In this document: piece by piece, positions 53,302 through 61,792 of the stretch
How positions within the stretch are numbered: the stretch's first letter is position 1
How the letters are laid out: each line of letters starts with the position of its first letter
DNA from: UBA5336 sp039815055
Lineage (GTDB): Bacteria > Pseudomonadota > Alphaproteobacteria > Caulobacterales > Hyphomonadaceae
NCBI GenBank assembly: GCA_039815055.1
Contig: JBCCAA010000008.1
Location: 3,292 to 67,291 of the forward strand
Length of the DNA: 64,000 nucleotides
Reading direction: 5' to 3'
Made by a program: the position numbers and the translations under genes
The notes under the pieces: generated by a model
Told to the model about the DNA's origin: nothing
The model's input: the letters and a program-made list of their open reading frames with translations, nothing else
Database searches by the model: none

Positions 53302-54373
53302 CGTCTTCGCCCCTTTCGCGGGCGGCTCTTTCGCGCGCGAACGTGTCAGCATCAAGGCGAGCCAACGCCCAGATGGCTGCGCCGCGCACCAGCGGACTGT
53401 CATCGACCAGAAGAGGTTGCAGCGACGCCACCAGCGCGGCATCACCACTATTTCCAATGGCGATAGCCACATTGCGCACAAACCGGTCGCGGCCGGTGCG
53501 TTTAACCGGCGAGCCTGCAAATCGCTCACGGAAAGCTGCATCATCAAGCGCGGCGAGATTTGCCAGCGCCGGCAGGGTCGCCGCGTCGCGCGCCATCAAT
53601 TTGGCTTCGCGCGCTTCAGCGGCGAACTTGTTCCACGGACACACCGCCAGGCAATCATCACAACCATAGATGCGATTGCCCATGGAGGTGCGGAATTCGC
53701 GCGGGATCTGACCCTTGTGCTCAATGGTGAGATAGGAAATACAGCGCCGGGCATCCAGCTGATACGGGGCCGGAAAAGCGTCGGTGGGACAGATATCGAG
53801 GCAGGCCCGGCAACTGCCGCAATGGTCGGTTTCCGGTGCGTCGGGGGCTAGCTGCGCGGTGGTCAGCATGGCGCCGAGAAACGTCCAGCTGCCAAGCCGG
53901 GTGGAGACCAGATTGGTGTGCTTGCCCTGCCAGCCGAGGCCCGCGCGCTCGGCCAGCGGCTTTTCCATGAGCGGGGCGGTGTCGACGAACACTTTGACAT
54001 CTTCGCCAGTCTCTTCTGCAAAGGCGCGGGCCAGCTGTTTCAGCCGTTTTTTCAGCAGGTCATGATAGTCGGCGCCGCGAGCATAGACGCTGATATTGCC
54101 ACGCGTATTGGCGGTGAGACCGTTCATCGGATCATGGTCCGGGCCATAGGTCATGGCCACCATTACAGCCGATTTCGCCTCGGCCCACATGGCGGTCGGC
54201 GCGCGGCGGCGCTCAAGCGTTTCCTCAAACCACGCCATGTCGCCGTGGTGCCCGGCCTCAATGAAGGCCGCCAGTCGTGCGCCCGCCTCCCAGGGCTGAT
54301 CGGCCCGCGCGATCCGGCAATCGTCAAAGCCAAGCTCAGAGGCGTGAGTTTTGATAGCGGCGCTGGGGGTCAT
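53249..54373 (-). CDS. queG: Epoxyqueuosine reductase QueG
   Basis: 374 residues. The two 4Fe-4S motifs are CGSCRACLDICPTDAF near residue 181 and CDDCLAVCPWNKF near residue 238, followed by HEAT-like repeats (RNVAIAIGNSGDAALVASLQ, LVRGAAIWALARL). It reduces epoxyqueuosine to queuosine in tRNA using cobalamin. It is followed by mtgA with an overlap, and is 20 bases after the DUF2269 gene. Confidence 0.96.
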   Translation of the reverse strand: MTPSAAIKTHASELGFDDCRIARADQPWEAGARLAAFIEAGHHGDMAWFEETLERRRAPTAMWAEAKSAVMVAMTYGPDHDPMNGLTANTRGNISVYARGADYHDLLKKRLKQLARAFAEETGEDVKVFVDTAPLMEKPLAERAGLGWQGKHTNLVSTRLGSWTFLGAMLTTAQLAPDAPETDHCGSCRACLDICPTDAFPAPYQLDARRCISYLTIEHKGQIPREFRTSMGNRIYGCDDCLAVCPWNKFAAEAREAKLMARDAATLPALANLAALDDAAFRERFAGSPVKRTGRDRFVRNVAIAIGNSGDAALVASLQPLLVDDSPLVRGAAIWALARLDADTFARERAARERGEDDGDVGSEWRLGAEDLDL

Positions 54374-54393
54374 ACAGATCTTCTGTGGTGCAC

Positions 54394-54855
54394 CTAGACG
54401 GGTTTCACAACCATCAGCCAGGTTGCCGCAACCATTGGCACGGTGCTGATCAGCCCCCAGGCCAACCAGCGCCGCGACAGTTTGCGGTAATCCTCACCGA
54501 CATCATTCTCTGAAAACAACTTGGCGAGTCGCGCCTGTTTGATCTGGATCGGCACGATCAAAAGCAGCCAGATCAGACCGGCCAGGATGAAAAACACCTG
54601 GCTCCAGAGCAACCATCCTTCGAACAGGGCATATCCGGCAGACACCGCCATGAAATAGCCGCCGCCCATGATCAAAATCACGCCCCAGAACGTCATGGAC
54701 CAGTCAGTGTAGGTCACGAGCTTCTGTGCAAAGCCAAGCACCTCAGGTCGGCCATCTCGGTCGGCAAAGAACTTCCAGATTGCTGTCACGGTGATGTTGC
54801 CCATCAACATCGCAACGCCAGTCACGTGCAGGAATTTCGCAAGGTCATACAGCAT
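54394..54855 (-). CDS. DUF2269-type membrane protein
   Basis: 153 residues from ATG 54855, the start matching relatives (MLYDLAKFLHVTGVAMLMGN); an in-frame upstream start at 54906 lacks homology support. Four hydrophobic helices are visible, including WGVILIMGGGYFMAVSAGYA and FFILAGLIWLLLIVPIQIKQ. Function unknown. It precedes queG on the same strand. Confidence 0.8.
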   Translation of the reverse strand: MLYDLAKFLHVTGVAMLMGNITVTAIWKFFADRDGRPEVLGFAQKLVTYTDWSMTFWGVILIMGGGYFMAVSAGYALFEGWLLWSQVFFILAGLIWLLLIVPIQIKQARLAKLFSENDVGEDYRKLSRRWLAWGLISTVPMVAATWLMVVKPV

Positions 54856-55087
54856 GGAAGCAGCAACTCTTATTGATTGAGCGCGCGATGATACGTCAAA
54901 ATCCACGCAACGGAACGCCCACTTCGACCGCAGACCGATAGGGACGATTTTGGTTAGATATTAGACGCAATGCCGAGAGGCGAACCAGGGGCGAGTTTAA
55001 GACGTTAGTTCCTCTCCGAATTGCGCTTAGTCGTCTTCTTGCCTACGTTCAAATACTGATGGTGGTTAATTGCAAGGTGCACATGTT
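54856..55087. other. Divergent intergenic region, nothing recognised
   Basis: 232 bases between the DUF2269 gene and the OmpA-like gene. Base composition drops toward A+T on the right. No coding frame with ribosome site, hairpin or recognisable operator was found. Confidence 0.45.
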
Positions 55088-56299
55088 ATGCGGTATTTCT
55101 GGAGTACGGTATTGGCTTGGAGCATGGGCATCTTGTGCCAATCAGCATTCGCGCAGGTCACTTTAGAACAATCCACGGAAGACCTGCTTGACTTGGCGAA
55201 CGGCGCCCTCGTGCTTGAAGCGACCAGTGAATACAACGAGTCGACCTGGGGCGCGTTGACCTTGATTGATGGCACGACCAAGACCGGCTGGGCAACAAAA
55301 TCTGGTGCGACCACCGCCAATGAGATTGTGATAGAACTTGCCAGTTTGGCGCAACTCTCAAGCTTCGTAATTGATACGAATGGCATCGACGGCGTGGGTC
55401 GCGGTGCTAAGCGCTTCAAGCTGTTCGGCTCGGCTGTTTCTTCGAAAGACGGATTTATTGAACTTGTTTCCGGCGAAGCGCTGGAAGGCGTGCGAACCGA
55501 GTTTCCAGTCATTGCCGATGAGCCCGTGCGATGGCTTCGTTTAGAGGTCGCAGACAACTGGGGCGCGCCCAAATATACCGAAATTATGGAACTTGAAGCT
55601 TATGGTGTTCGAATTGGCACCGAACAGCTGTCAAACCTCTCCGGGGTCTACGCCACGAACTATAACCTGATGCGGATTGAACAATCGGGGCGCGCAGTTG
55701 AAGGGTGTTATGATTATGACAATGGCACATTGTCTGGAGATACAGATGGCCGAGTCATTCGGTTCGAATGGCGAGAAGATGGGCCACAAATCGGCACTGC
55801 CGTCATGGTGCTCACAGCGGACGCCTCTTATCTAAACGGGCTTTGGTATGAAGACGGAATATTGAAAGGCGTATGGCGCGGTCCGCTCGTCACGGACGGT
55901 CGCGAACCAGTGTGTCAGACGGGACAATCGAATTTGGTATCGGACGCCATTAAACAGAGCGGAACTGCAACGCTCTACGGAATTCGTTTCGATCTGGACT
56001 CAGCAACACTCCGCAGTGACTCAACACAAACGTTGGAGGCTTTACGGGAAGCACTCATATCAGAACCCGATTGGAGAATTATGATTGAAGGGCATACAGA
56101 TTCCCAGGGTGCAGATGCTTACAACTTAGAGCTTTCTGCATCGCGTGCTGCGTCAGTTAAATCATGGCTCATGGAGCAAGGTATCGATGCGGGTAGATTA
56201 GAAACCGTTGGTAAGGGCGAGAACGAACCGGAGGCAGATAACGATACGCCCCAGGGTCGTGCGCTCAACCGACGGGTCGTTATACGCAAGATTGAGTAG
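55088..56299 (+). CDS. OmpA-like protein with discoidin-type N-terminal domain
   Basis: 403 residues from ATG 55088. A signal peptide (MRYFWSTVLAWSMGILCQSA, cleaved after FA) precedes a beta-sandwich resembling F5/8-type C (discoidin) domains (residues 40-175: SEYNESTWGALTLIDGTTKT, VRWLRLEVADNWGAPKYTEI). A middle region has a YxxxYNLMRIEQSG part, and the C-terminal OmpA domain (about 298-403) has FDLDSATLRSDSTQTLEALR and the peptidoglycan-binding LELSASRAASVKSWL. G+C content is visibly lower than neighbours. It probably links the outer surface or a periplasmic ligand to peptidoglycan. Confidence 0.87.
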   Translation: MRYFWSTVLAWSMGILCQSAFAQVTLEQSTEDLLDLANGALVLEATSEYNESTWGALTLIDGTTKTGWATKSGATTANEIVIELASLAQLSSFVIDTNGIDGVGRGAKRFKLFGSAVSSKDGFIELVSGEALEGVRTEFPVIADEPVRWLRLEVADNWGAPKYTEIMELEAYGVRIGTEQLSNLSGVYATNYNLMRIEQSGRAVEGCYDYDNGTLSGDTDGRVIRFEWREDGPQIGTAVMVLTADASYLNGLWYEDGILKGVWRGPLVTDGREPVCQTGQSNLVSDAIKQSGTATLYGIRFDLDSATLRSDSTQTLEALREALISEPDWRIMIEGHTDSQGADAYNLELSASRAASVKSWLMEQGIDAGRLETVGKGENEPEADNDTPQGRALNRRVVIRKIE

Positions 56300-56393
56300 C
56301 GCGGGCCCAGTTCGGTCTTTGCATTGCTTAGAGTCTGTTTTAGGGCGTTTTAAGCCGCTCGCTCTCGTCCCTTCGCCTCCCAGAACGCACGCC

Positions 56394-57068
56394 CTAGAAA
56401 TCCAGATCGCCATAATGCTTTGCTGGCCGGGTGCCGTCGATATGGTCTTCCAGCAGGGGGCGGAAGCTGGGGCGCGATTTCATGCGGGCGTACCAGGCGC
56501 GCAAATCCGGAACCGTGTCCCAGTCGACATCGCCGAAATAATCGAGGCTGGACAGGTGCGCGGCAACGGAAACGTCGGCCACCGACATATGCCGCCCGGC
56601 GATGTAGCTGCGCTGTTCGGCCAGAGCATTGAGGAAGGTCAGGCGTCCCCGCAATGCGTGTGAGCCTTTTCGCAGCGCGCCGGAGTCCGGCTGGCGGTCG
56701 CGGCGCACCCATTGAGTGATGCGTTCGGCCAAAAGGTTCTCATTGACCACCTGAAACGCGTCCTCACACCAACGCCACAGCCGGCGGGCCTCTGCGGCGT
56801 CCTGCTGGCCGGTGGGGATCAAGCGGCTGGTCGGGTAGGCGGTTTCCAGAAACTCCACCATGGCGTGGCTACCCAACACCACGATGCGTCCTTCGACGGT
56901 CTGGTCAATCAGGGCGGGCGGCGCTGCACCCGGGGCCAGGCGCTCCACTTCGGGGTGGACCGACCATGGCCGGGTCTCAGCGGACTCAAATGGCAAACGC
57001 TTTTCACCAAGCGTGACCCGAACCGTGCGGGCAACAGGATCAAGAGGCCAGTGGTAAAGCTTCTTCAT
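56394..57068 (-). CDS. Glutathione S-transferase family protein
   Basis: 224 residues. The N-terminal thioredoxin-like domain (YHWPLDPVARTVRVTLGEKR) and C-terminal helical domain (YIAGRHMSVADVSVAAHLSS) are the GST pattern; the ligand-binding Glu-Ser equivalent region is SHAMVEFLETAYP. Substrate unknown. It stands alone, between convergent OmpA-like and divergent AGCS genes. Confidence 0.92.
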   Translation of the reverse strand: MKKLYHWPLDPVARTVRVTLGEKRLPFESAETRPWSVHPEVERLAPGAAPPALIDQTVEGRIVVLGSHAMVEFLETAYPTSRLIPTGQQDAAEARRLWRWCEDAFQVVNENLLAERITQWVRRDRQPDSGALRKGSHALRGRLTFLNALAEQRSYIAGRHMSVADVSVAAHLSSLDYFGDVDWDTVPDLRAWYARMKSRPSFRPLLEDHIDGTRPAKHYGDLDF

Positions 57069-57206
57069 GTGCCTGAACTTAAAGCGCCTTGGTTAACCAT
57101 AGACGCACAAGCGCGACCGGACACCCTGAAATTACCCTTCCGGCTTCCCAAGCGCGCAAAGCGGCGTAGTGTAAACGGTTAGAGCGAAACAACCGGGGCG
57201 AGACCT

Positions 57207-58937
57207 ATGGATTCCATCGTCGGATTTATTCAGAATGTGGCCGGCCTCATATGGGGTGGAACATGGGGAGATGCGGTCATCTTCCCCTACAATATTGGGC
57301 CACTGGCCATCGTGCTGTTGGGCACTGGCCTGTTCATGATGGTCCGCCTGGGCGGGCGCCCGCTGCGCCGGTTTGGCCCCGCCCTTTCAGAGGTCTGGGC
57401 CGGGCGTAAATCCCAAGGCGAAGATGGCGCGATCACGCCGTGGCAGGCGCTTTCGACCGCGCTTTCCGGTCAGGTTGGCACCGGTAACCTTGCCGGAGTG
57501 GCCACAGCGCTGACGCTTGGCGGGCCTGGCGCGATCTTCTGGATGTGGGTGACCGCCCTGCTGGGCATGGCGCTGGCCTTCTCGGAAAGCTCCCTGGCCG
57601 TGAAGTATCGCGAGCGCGACGAATATGGCCGCATCAACGGGGGGCCGATGTATTACATCAAGAACGGCCTGGGAAAGAAATGGAGCTGGCTGGCCGTCAT
57701 CTTCTGCATCGGCACATTGTTTTCTGCCATGGCGACGGGATCTATGATCCAGGCCAACTCCATCACCGAAGCAGGCATGGAACTGACAAACAATCAGATG
57801 GGCATGTCCATTCCAAACTGGGCGTTCGGGATCGTGATATCCGTACTGGTGTTTGCCGTGATCATTGGCGGCATCAAGTCCATCGGCTCGGTTGCTGGTA
57901 AGGTCGTGCCATTCATGGCCGCGCTCTATGTGCTGATCGCCTTCGTCGTATTGGTCGTGAATGCCCCACTGGTGCCGGGCGCGTTTATGGAAATCATCGG
58001 ATCGGCCTTTGGGTTCCGTGAAGCGGTAGGCGGCGCGGCCGGCTATGGCATGATGCAAGCTGTTCGGTACGGCATTGCCCGTGGCCTGTTCTCAAATGAG
58101 GCCGGACAGGGGTCAGCCCCCATCGCCCATGCGGCGGCGCAAACGAAAAACCCGGTGCAACAGGGCGAAATCGCCATGATTGGCGTGTTCATCGACACGA
58201 TCATTATCTGCACCATGACCGCGCTGGTGATCCTCACCATCCAGGGGGATTTCAAGCGCAGCGCGTCCTTGATCGCGGCAAACAATTGCAGCGCGGCAGG
58301 CGTCGAGCTTCCGATGATCCAGGGCGATGAAGACGGCCTTCGCTACAGTATCGGAGACCTGTTCCCATCAGCCTACGAGGATGGACGCGAAGAGGTCATC
58401 GCCTCTGTGGGGCCGACGGCGCAGTCTTACTTGTTGGAATGTCAGTCCACCGGTGTTGAGGTCAGCCAATTGGCACTGGACGGAGCAGGCAATCCCGACG
58501 CGTTGTTGGATGTGAAGCACGCATGGGAGACCGATGCGAGTTCGTCAGCCGTTACGACACGGGCTTACGCGGAAGCCATTCCAGTTGTCGGCGCGTTTGT
58601 GGTGCCGGTTGCTTTGTTCTTTTTTGCCTTCACCACCATCATTGGCTGGTCCTATTATGGTGAGCAAGCGGTGACATATCTGATTGGCGAGTGGGCGACC
58701 CATCCCTTCAGGTATCTTTGGGTGATCGTGGTATTTCTGGGTGCGATGGCAACCCCCTATACCGATTTTCTATGGCTGCTGGGGGATATCGCCAACGCGT
58801 CCATGGCCTTCCCGAATCTTATCGCAATCATCGCGCTGTCCAGCGTGGTTTTGACGCTGCACCGAACCAATGGCGCCGGCGAAGACGGTCATCCGGTGAA
58901 TGAGCCACGCCCTGAGCCGTCATCGGAGGACGTGTAG
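57207..58937 (+). CDS. AGCS family sodium:alanine symporter
   Basis: 576 residues with around ten hydrophobic helices. Family motifs are ALSGQVGTGNLAGVATALTL, GGPGAIFWMWVTALLGMALA, GLFSNEAGQGSAPIAHAAA and IGWSYYGEQAVTYL. A large loop of about 100 residues (RSASLIAANNCSAAGVELPM to AWETDASSS), with two cysteines, interrupts the second half and is longer than in the usual members. It imports alanine or glycine with sodium. Short spacer to the convergent TIR gene. Confidence 0.93.
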   Translation: MDSIVGFIQNVAGLIWGGTWGDAVIFPYNIGPLAIVLLGTGLFMMVRLGGRPLRRFGPALSEVWAGRKSQGEDGAITPWQALSTALSGQVGTGNLAGVATALTLGGPGAIFWMWVTALLGMALAFSESSLAVKYRERDEYGRINGGPMYYIKNGLGKKWSWLAVIFCIGTLFSAMATGSMIQANSITEAGMELTNNQMGMSIPNWAFGIVISVLVFAVIIGGIKSIGSVAGKVVPFMAALYVLIAFVVLVVNAPLVPGAFMEIIGSAFGFREAVGGAAGYGMMQAVRYGIARGLFSNEAGQGSAPIAHAAAQTKNPVQQGEIAMIGVFIDTIIICTMTALVILTIQGDFKRSASLIAANNCSAAGVELPMIQGDEDGLRYSIGDLFPSAYEDGREEVIASVGPTAQSYLLECQSTGVEVSQLALDGAGNPDALLDVKHAWETDASSSAVTTRAYAEAIPVVGAFVVPVALFFFAFTTIIGWSYYGEQAVTYLIGEWATHPFRYLWVIVVFLGAMATPYTDFLWLLGDIANASMAFPNLIAIIALSSVVLTLHRTNGAGEDGHPVNEPRPEPSSEDV

Positions 58938-58963
58938 GCTCACGCCGCATTCCAGGGTCGTTC

Positions 58964-58984
58964 ATACCCCGGGATGCGGGGTAT
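58964..58984. terminator. Short palindrome in the AGCS / TIR convergent gap
   Basis: ATACCCC (58964-58970) and GGGGTAT (58978-58984) form a 7-pair stem with a 7-base loop. No T run follows on either strand, so terminator function is uncertain. Confidence 0.4.
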
Positions 58985-59737
58985 CTATCGCCTCACCCAG
59001 CGCCACAGAAACGGGAACAGCATCGCCAGAACGATCACGCCCGCAACGGCGGGCACAACCACTTCACGGGCGCGATTGAACCCTTCCGTCAGGGTCGGCG
59101 CGTCGTTGAAGAATTGTTTCTGTGTCGTGCAGATCATGTCGAAACAGCCGTGGGGCTGCAGGATGGAGTTGATGATCGCCGCGGCCGCCACGAGGCCCGC
59201 GCCGATGGCTGCACCGCCGATCAGCCGCTTGATCGAGCCAACAAACGTGAGCGGCGGCCGGGTCCAACGCCCGCCAGACCCCTTGGCCTTGCCAAACAGC
59301 ACATCCAGCAGATCGTCCATATCGCCATTGAAATGGCTGGAGCGAAGCTGGAACGCATTCAGCTTGGGCAGCTCTTTCAAATCCTCGGGCAGACTGACCG
59401 CGCCCGGCATTTTGGAATCATCGATCAGCACCGGCACGACTTTGGTCTTGCTCTCCAGCGCCAATGACGCCTCCCGGCGGACCAGGTCTTCCGGGTCAAA
59501 AATACGCGGCTGGCCCGTCATCTCGCCGCCGGTCAGGTATTTGTTGCCAATCAAAACAATGCAGACGTTTGACTTGCTCAGCGACGACTTGATGACGTCG
59601 GTGAAATCCTGGCCGTAGGGGATCTGGTCAAAGTCCAGAAACACGTCTGAAATGGCAGGGATTCCGTCCAGAAACGTCTTCATGGCCCGCGCCGTCAGAA
59701 GAGCATCGGCGCGGCGGTAGGAAATGAAGATCTTCAT
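58985..59737 (-). CDS. Two-TM TIR domain protein of the TIR-lipoprotein operon
   Basis: 250 residues. An N-terminal TIR domain (MKIFISYRRADALLTARAMK; BB-loop region FLDFDQIPYGQDFTDVIKSS) carries the putative NADase glutamate Glu89 in PEDLVRREASLAL. Two TM helices follow (GGAAIGAGLVAAAAIINSIL and VVVPAVAGVIVLAMLFPFLW), separated by a 30-residue loop with two cysteines (GCFDMIC). Topology predicts TIR and C-terminus inside and the loop outside. The start overlaps the lipoprotein B stop by ATGA (59737-59734), so expression is coupled. Role as an envelope-linked effector is an inference. Confidence 0.9.
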   Translation of the reverse strand: MKIFISYRRADALLTARAMKTFLDGIPAISDVFLDFDQIPYGQDFTDVIKSSLSKSNVCIVLIGNKYLTGGEMTGQPRIFDPEDLVRREASLALESKTKVVPVLIDDSKMPGAVSLPEDLKELPKLNAFQLRSSHFNGDMDDLLDVLFGKAKGSGGRWTRPPLTFVGSIKRLIGGAAIGAGLVAAAAIINSILQPHGCFDMICTTQKQFFNDAPTLTEGFNRAREVVVPAVAGVIVLAMLFPFLWRWVRR

Positions 59738-60573
59738 GGCGTTCGCCGGGTTTGAAACAGCCCGGCCCCCGAAAAGTGGGTCGATGCGGGTAGTCGGCCA
59801 TTTGGATTGATCATGCGTGGATCATCCTGCGCTAATTTCTCGAATTCATAGATCATGGCGGTCACGCGATAAGAATCATCCAACGGTGTAGCCTTCAAAG
59901 CCAAGGGCATGTTGGCCGAACCAGACCGCAACAGGTCTTCAAAATCTTCATTCGTGATCGTCTGGTCCGTCTCAACGACATCTTCGGTTGTGACCAACAA
60001 AACAATCTGCCGGTATTGCCCAGGCGGCTGACCGGCCAGGCGGGACAGCAAATTCATAAGACTGTACTGGCGTCCATCCGCCTTGGACAAGAACCCGGAC
60101 TCTCCAGGCAAGCGCTGACCATTGGCCTCAATCGTTTCAAGCTCGCCGAGAAGGGCAAAGCCGTGGCAACCAACCTTGAGAAACACAAGTTGCCGGAACC
60201 CTGCGCGATCCATTTCGATGGTAAGCAGGTCTGAAACAGACCCAAGGGTCGCGCCGTCACGAGTCTCAAGGCCAATCTGGCGATCAGAGAGTTGGGCCAC
60301 GACAGACGCCTTGAAGATCGGGAACGTCGCCATGGGCGCGGCAGGACACCGGTTGACGGATCCAACCGGTCCCAGAGGCCCCTGATGCTGTATCGGCGTC
60401 AATGGCGGAGGTGGCGGCGGCGGTGGGGGAGGTGGCGGGGGTGGAGGGGGTGGCGGCGGTGGGGGTGGCGGAGCCGATTCTTCAAAAATGGCGGGTATGG
60501 ACTCGCACGCCGTCAGCGGACCTAAGGCCAAAAGAGCAATCGCCAGCGCAGTCGCTGAAACAGCTTTGTTCAT
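59734..60573 (-). CDS. Lipoprotein B of the TIR operon (poly-proline linker)
   Basis: 279 residues from ATG 60573, preceded by a GGGGCGAGG site. Lipobox LTAC in ALLALGPLTACESIPA. A run of 23 consecutive prolines (coded at 60403-60471) links the lipid anchor to a C-terminal domain: AGFRQLVFLKVGCHGFALLG, QPPGQYRQIVLLVTTEDVVE, YRVTAMIYEFEKLAQ. The last part is shared with lipoprotein A. I do not recognise the fold. It is probably a periplasmic sensor or partner for the TIR protein, with which it is translationally coupled. Confidence 0.85.
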   Translation of the reverse strand: MNKAVSATALAIALLALGPLTACESIPAIFEESAPPPPPPPPPPPPPPPPPPPPPPPLTPIQHQGPLGPVGSVNRCPAAPMATFPIFKASVVAQLSDRQIGLETRDGATLGSVSDLLTIEMDRAGFRQLVFLKVGCHGFALLGELETIEANGQRLPGESGFLSKADGRQYSLMNLLSRLAGQPPGQYRQIVLLVTTEDVVETDQTITNEDFEDLLRSGSANMPLALKATPLDDSYRVTAMIYEFEKLAQDDPRMINPNGRLPASTHFSGAGLFQTRRTP

Positions 60574-60595
60574 TTTCACTGCCTCGCCCCCGGTT

Positions 60596-61720
60596 TTAAT
60601 CATTGTCGCCGAGTTCGGTGTAGATGCCGGTGGCCTGGATGTGGGCGGCGCCACCCAGGCGAGATGGACGCAGCTGGGCGACGTCGCGCTCGGACTGGCC
60701 CTTTTCGAACTCATAGATCAGCGCATGCAACCGGTGACCACCACCAAACGGGCGCTCCAGCATGGCGTCCGGCAGCTGTTGGACATCGGCCTCGGCCATC
60801 ATCACATCCAGATCTTCGCGCGTTGGTGCGGCGGCGAGGGTCTCCTCGTCGTACAGCTGGTCTGTCGCGGCGAAGACAATCTGACGGTAGTATCCGGGCG
60901 GCGCGCCAAACAAGCGTTGGACATAGCCGCCCAAGGACCAGTTTGGCTTGGATTCCGGTGGCGCAAACCGGATAGCGCCCTCCAGAGGGCGGCCATCGGC
61001 GTCGATACGCTCAAGGCGCGTCACCATGGCGAAGCCCGAGCAGCCAATCGACTGGTAGCCATATTCCACATAGCCCGCCGCAAGCAGCGCGTCTTCCAGC
61101 CGCGCGCCGACATTACCGAGCGTGTGCTGGTCGGGCGAAAGGCCTGCCAGCAAAAGACGCGATGGAATCGTGACTTTCGTGGATGGTTCTGGCGGTTGCC
61201 AGGCGAAATCATTCATGCCGTCAACGGTGCAAGCCTCTGAAGATGTCTCTTCGCCTTGCTCGCCGCCCGTGCCGCGATCCGGTCCGTTCGGCATCGGTGT
61301 GGCTGCGATATAGGTGCGCCTGCAGTCTCCCGATGACCGGCAGACCTCCTGATAACGCCGACCAATCTCGTCGACGCCCTCGGTCACTGAAAATGTATCT
61401 GGCACACCCGGCACCGATCCACCTCCCTCTTCGGACGGTGGAGTGGGTGTCGGTCTGATCGGTGGCGGCCTCACCGCCGTGGTTTCGCACGTCCCGTTCG
61501 AGAAGCAGGTCTCGGTATATTTGACGCCGTCCGGATCGACCCATTCGCGTTGCGACACCATCACGGGCTGTTCTGTCTGATCACCTGGTTCGACAACGAC
61601 AACCGGAGGTTCGGGTGGCTCGGCCATATCGCCGACGCCGCCACTGCCGCATGCGGCCAGCCCTAAGCCGATGGCGGCAATCCACGCCATTCGTCCGGAA
61701 GATTTCAGACCTATCGGCAT
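60596..61720 (-). CDS. Lipoprotein A of the TIR operon (Cys-repeat type)
   Basis: 374 residues from ATG 61720 (AAGGGGA about 8 bases before). Lipobox LAAC in AIGLGLAACGSGG. Residues 50-150 contain two copies of a short repeat, VDPDGVKYTETCFSNGTCET and VDEIGRRYQEVCRSSGDCRR, each with Cys-x5-Cys. The C-terminal part (AGYVEYGYQSIGCSGFAMVT, GAPPGYYRQIVFAATDQLYD, HRLHALIYEFEKGQ) is homologous to that of lipoprotein B. First gene of the operon, 22 bases before lipoprotein B. Function unknown. Confidence 0.85.
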   Translation of the reverse strand: MPIGLKSSGRMAWIAAIGLGLAACGSGGVGDMAEPPEPPVVVVEPGDQTEQPVMVSQREWVDPDGVKYTETCFSNGTCETTAVRPPPIRPTPTPPSEEGGGSVPGVPDTFSVTEGVDEIGRRYQEVCRSSGDCRRTYIAATPMPNGPDRGTGGEQGEETSSEACTVDGMNDFAWQPPEPSTKVTIPSRLLLAGLSPDQHTLGNVGARLEDALLAAGYVEYGYQSIGCSGFAMVTRLERIDADGRPLEGAIRFAPPESKPNWSLGGYVQRLFGAPPGYYRQIVFAATDQLYDEETLAAAPTREDLDVMMAEADVQQLPDAMLERPFGGGHRLHALIYEFEKGQSERDVAQLRPSRLGGAAHIQATGIYTELGDND

Positions 61721-61792
61721 GCGCGTCCCCTTTCGTCTACATTTAGTCACCTCGAACGTAGCAAGACGGCAGCCTGAAAGGAACTGTTAAGC

